Assembly: GCA_034437315.1 (NCBI GenBank)
Contig: DAOTUC010000327.1
Coordinates: 1 to 5,503, forward strand
Direction of reading: 5' to 3'
Length of the DNA stretch: 5,503 nucleotides
Source: DSAR01 sp034437315
GTDB lineage: Bacteria; Chloroflexota; Anaerolineae; B4-G1
In this document: positions 5,201-5,503 of the stretch, piece after piece
How the letters are laid out: each line of letters starts with the position of its first letter
How positions within the stretch are numbered: the first letter of the stretch is position 1
Translations under genes and position numbers: made by a program
Notes under the pieces: model-generated
The model's input: the letters and a program-made list of their open reading frames with translations, nothing else
The model's database searches: none
Told to the model about the DNA's origin: nothing

Positions 5201-5503
5201 CGCGAAGTCCACGACCGAGGGCAGCGTATCGGTCACCCGCACGCCGGTCGCGGTGACGGCGCCGGTGTTGCTGATGGCGACGTGATAGGTGATGCGCGCA
5301 CCCGGCGCGACCTGCTGCGGCCCCCATTTGGCGACGGCGAGATCGGCCAGGGGGTCGGCGGGCGGCTGGTGGCAGGAGTTCTGCGCCTTGGGCGTGCCGT
5401 TGATGGGATTTCCGTCGGCGTCCAGGCCGTTGCGGGCAATATCTGGATCGTTCGTGCACCAGTTGTCGTCGGCGTCGGGGGCGGTCGGGTCGATACGTTC
5501 CAT
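2273..5503 (-). CDS. Secreted LTD/DUF11/phospholipase-D-like protein, 5'-partial
   Basis: The reading frame is open to the window edge, and its first visible residues (ERIDPTAPDADDNW, then NGLDADGNPINGTP) look like the end of a lamin-tail domain. The Met at the edge is therefore probably internal and the true start lies outside. Of 1076 visible residues the order is: LTD tail (1-45), DUF11 repeat (53-171), DUF11 repeat (176-293), linker with YLPLVMR (301-307), a divergent LTD (314-428), PLD module (510-893) and a third LTD (895-1076) with EWVEIYNP. The PLD part has two HKD motifs: H608-K610-D615 with GSQN at 622-625, and H834-K836-D841 with GSIN at 852-855. Both look complete, so phosphodiesterase or phosphatidyltransferase activity is plausible; substrates could be phospholipid or nucleic acid. 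DUF11 and LTD modules are typical of exported surface proteins, so the enzyme probably acts outside the cell. The signal peptide would lie outside the window. No C-terminal anchor is visible. Confidence 0.88.
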   Translation of the reverse strand: MERIDPTAPDADDNWCTNDPDIARNGLDADGNPINGTPKAQNSCHQPPADPLADLAVAKWGPQQVAPGARITYHVAISNTGAVTATGVRVTDTLPSVVDFAAQDSAFTFGHTGQTLVWTVGDLPAGARYAITVAGQVSETAWGPFTNHVTATTTASETTTANNHATWDTTALFPDQADLVVAKTGPVVTTSGRPIVYHVALSNTGAVTATEVWLTDALPPGVIPVASDPSASLTSGPILAWCLGDVTAGGQRRVVITGEIAGSALLTLTNRVTATTTTDETQLDDNHAVWTTALDTQRRVYLPLVMRDYIPPRYVVIIEALLYDGWQTNDADEAVLLLNGGDRKASLTGWELCKIRDSDWICAALPDVTIAPRQRLWLARSGIDFAASFGFDPDHTLSGWPIFANAGDEAVLRDEMGRVRDALVYKAGYTGVDGWGGAALQPYKNFAEEGQILYRALDEADGYPLADTDTAADWAPYTGDPWQGRRVRYPGWDLDPFFHPAVSASAPVTVGIAPDNAYQLVRDTIRSAEERIDLALYSLKHYDLVLELAQQAQRGISVTVLLEGGPVGGVDEQTLWACEQLDAAGPGQCYFMVNTSEHQVYDRYTYVHAKLIIVDRKRILVGSQNLTPLGLPGDDKGNGTGGSRGVVLATDAPEMVARAVEVFEADCDPENHADVSPWGPDNLLGYAAPPPGFTPDTGGDWTTYTVQFSQTLAATGDWFEMVTAPESALRASDGLLGLIARAGAGDGVYVEQLYEHASWGEDPVSAPNLRLAAYVAAARRGARVRILLNGGDFGIDYFSFAKNVEAAAYVNQVAQAEGLDMRAHLGDPTQYGIHNKMVLVDLGVEGRYAHVGSINGSETSNKVNREIAIQVRSDAVFDYLYGMFDHDWRHQPPESHVLISEVLYDPAGLDAGREWVEIYNPTNEHVDLSGWYLGDVGPGGEYGSGLYRFPPGSMLLAEQVIVVAQQAADVHFTPDYEFLIDPHRDDPSTPNMIAAGSWDGFGFALGNAGDEVLLLDANAAAVDVMVYGAGHYPGVIVHPGVEDQDHSLERRPPRQDTDDCSLDFFDRYPPTPGALP
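2825..3976 (-). other. PLD module with two HKD motifs (within large CDS)
   Basis: This region encodes residues 510-893 of the large protein. The first half runs from an RIDLALYSLKHYDLVLELA block to YVHAKLIIVDRKRILVGSQN; the second ends in YGIHNKMVLVD and HVGSINGSETSNKVNREIAI. Two HxKx4D motifs in one chain match the monomeric PLD arrangement, where the two histidines form one active site. The insert between the halves (about 665-720, with CDPENHADVSPW and a Gly/Pro-rich stretch) is not recognisable. The best guess is a PLD-like exported phosphodiesterase or nuclease; cardiolipin synthase is less likely because no membrane segments are visible. Confidence 0.85.
4625..5347 (-). repeat. Two tandem DUF11 repeats (within large CDS)
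   Basis: Residues 53-171 and 176-293 are two copies of a module of about 124 residues. Shared blocks are DLxVAKxGP at the start, YHVAxSNTGAVTAT, LTD/VTDxLP, LAW/LVW, and TNxVTATTT followed by NHAxW near the end. At the DNA level GTGACGGCGCCGGTGTTGCT occurs identically at 4881-4900 and 5253-5272, exactly 372 bp (124 codons) apart, showing internal duplication. DUF11 domains are Ig-like beta-sandwich spacers common in exported proteins and probably hold the PLD module away from the cell or mediate binding. Confidence 0.85.

Noticed and set aside
5501..5503. ATG at the right edge as the true start of the large gene
   Set aside because: The following residues look like the C-terminal end of a lamin-tail domain, not a signal peptide, so the Met is probably internal and the gene continues beyond the window.

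Overview
The window looks like a piece of a GC-rich bacterial chromosome, most likely from the phylum Chloroflexota (Anaerolineae/Caldilineae-like). This placement is an inference. It rests on the secreted lamin-tail/DUF11 protein style, on a YLPLVxR linker that I associate with Chloroflexota surface proteins, and on an AGACCCTAAAGG inverted repeat that I recall from such genomes. No ribosomal marker is present. All five protein genes lie on the minus strand, so the window reads functionally from right to left.

Right side (2273-5503): the 3' 3.2 kb of a very large gene whose 5' end is outside the window. It encodes a probable secreted, modular protein. In order it has the tail of a lamin-tail domain (LTD), two DUF11 repeats, a YLPLVMR linker, a second LTD, a phospholipase-D-type enzyme with two intact HKD motifs, and a terminal LTD. 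The substrate cannot be read from the sequence.

Middle (2054-2272): a non-coding gap. Most of it is a long imperfect inverted repeat of about 144 bp (2091-2234), flanked by a possible 4-bp target duplication (TTCG). It looks like a foldback/MITE-type element or the template of a hairpin RNA. A separate 14-bp palindrome lies beside the end of the large gene.

Left-centre (358-2053): a compact gene run read as mce - moaC - moaD - moaE. The first gene is methylmalonyl-CoA epimerase (VOC family). The other three cover most of molybdopterin synthesis: MoaC completes cyclic pyranopterin monophosphate, and MoaD plus MoaE form molybdopterin synthase. MoaA, which acts before MoaC, is not in the window. 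moaC, moaD and moaE are spaced by 9 and 3 bp. The Shine-Dalgarno for moaE is made of the two GGA codons for MoaD's functional C-terminal Gly-Gly. A 112-bp spacer separates mce from moaC and carries a hairpin and short tandem repeats.

Left end (1-357): no convincing gene. It holds a 97-bp inverted-repeat element (5-101), a small hairpin (133-146), a set of mutually exclusive hairpins (187-213), and a good-looking minus-strand promoter (243-271). The promoter points out of the window, suggesting another minus-strand transcription unit to the left.
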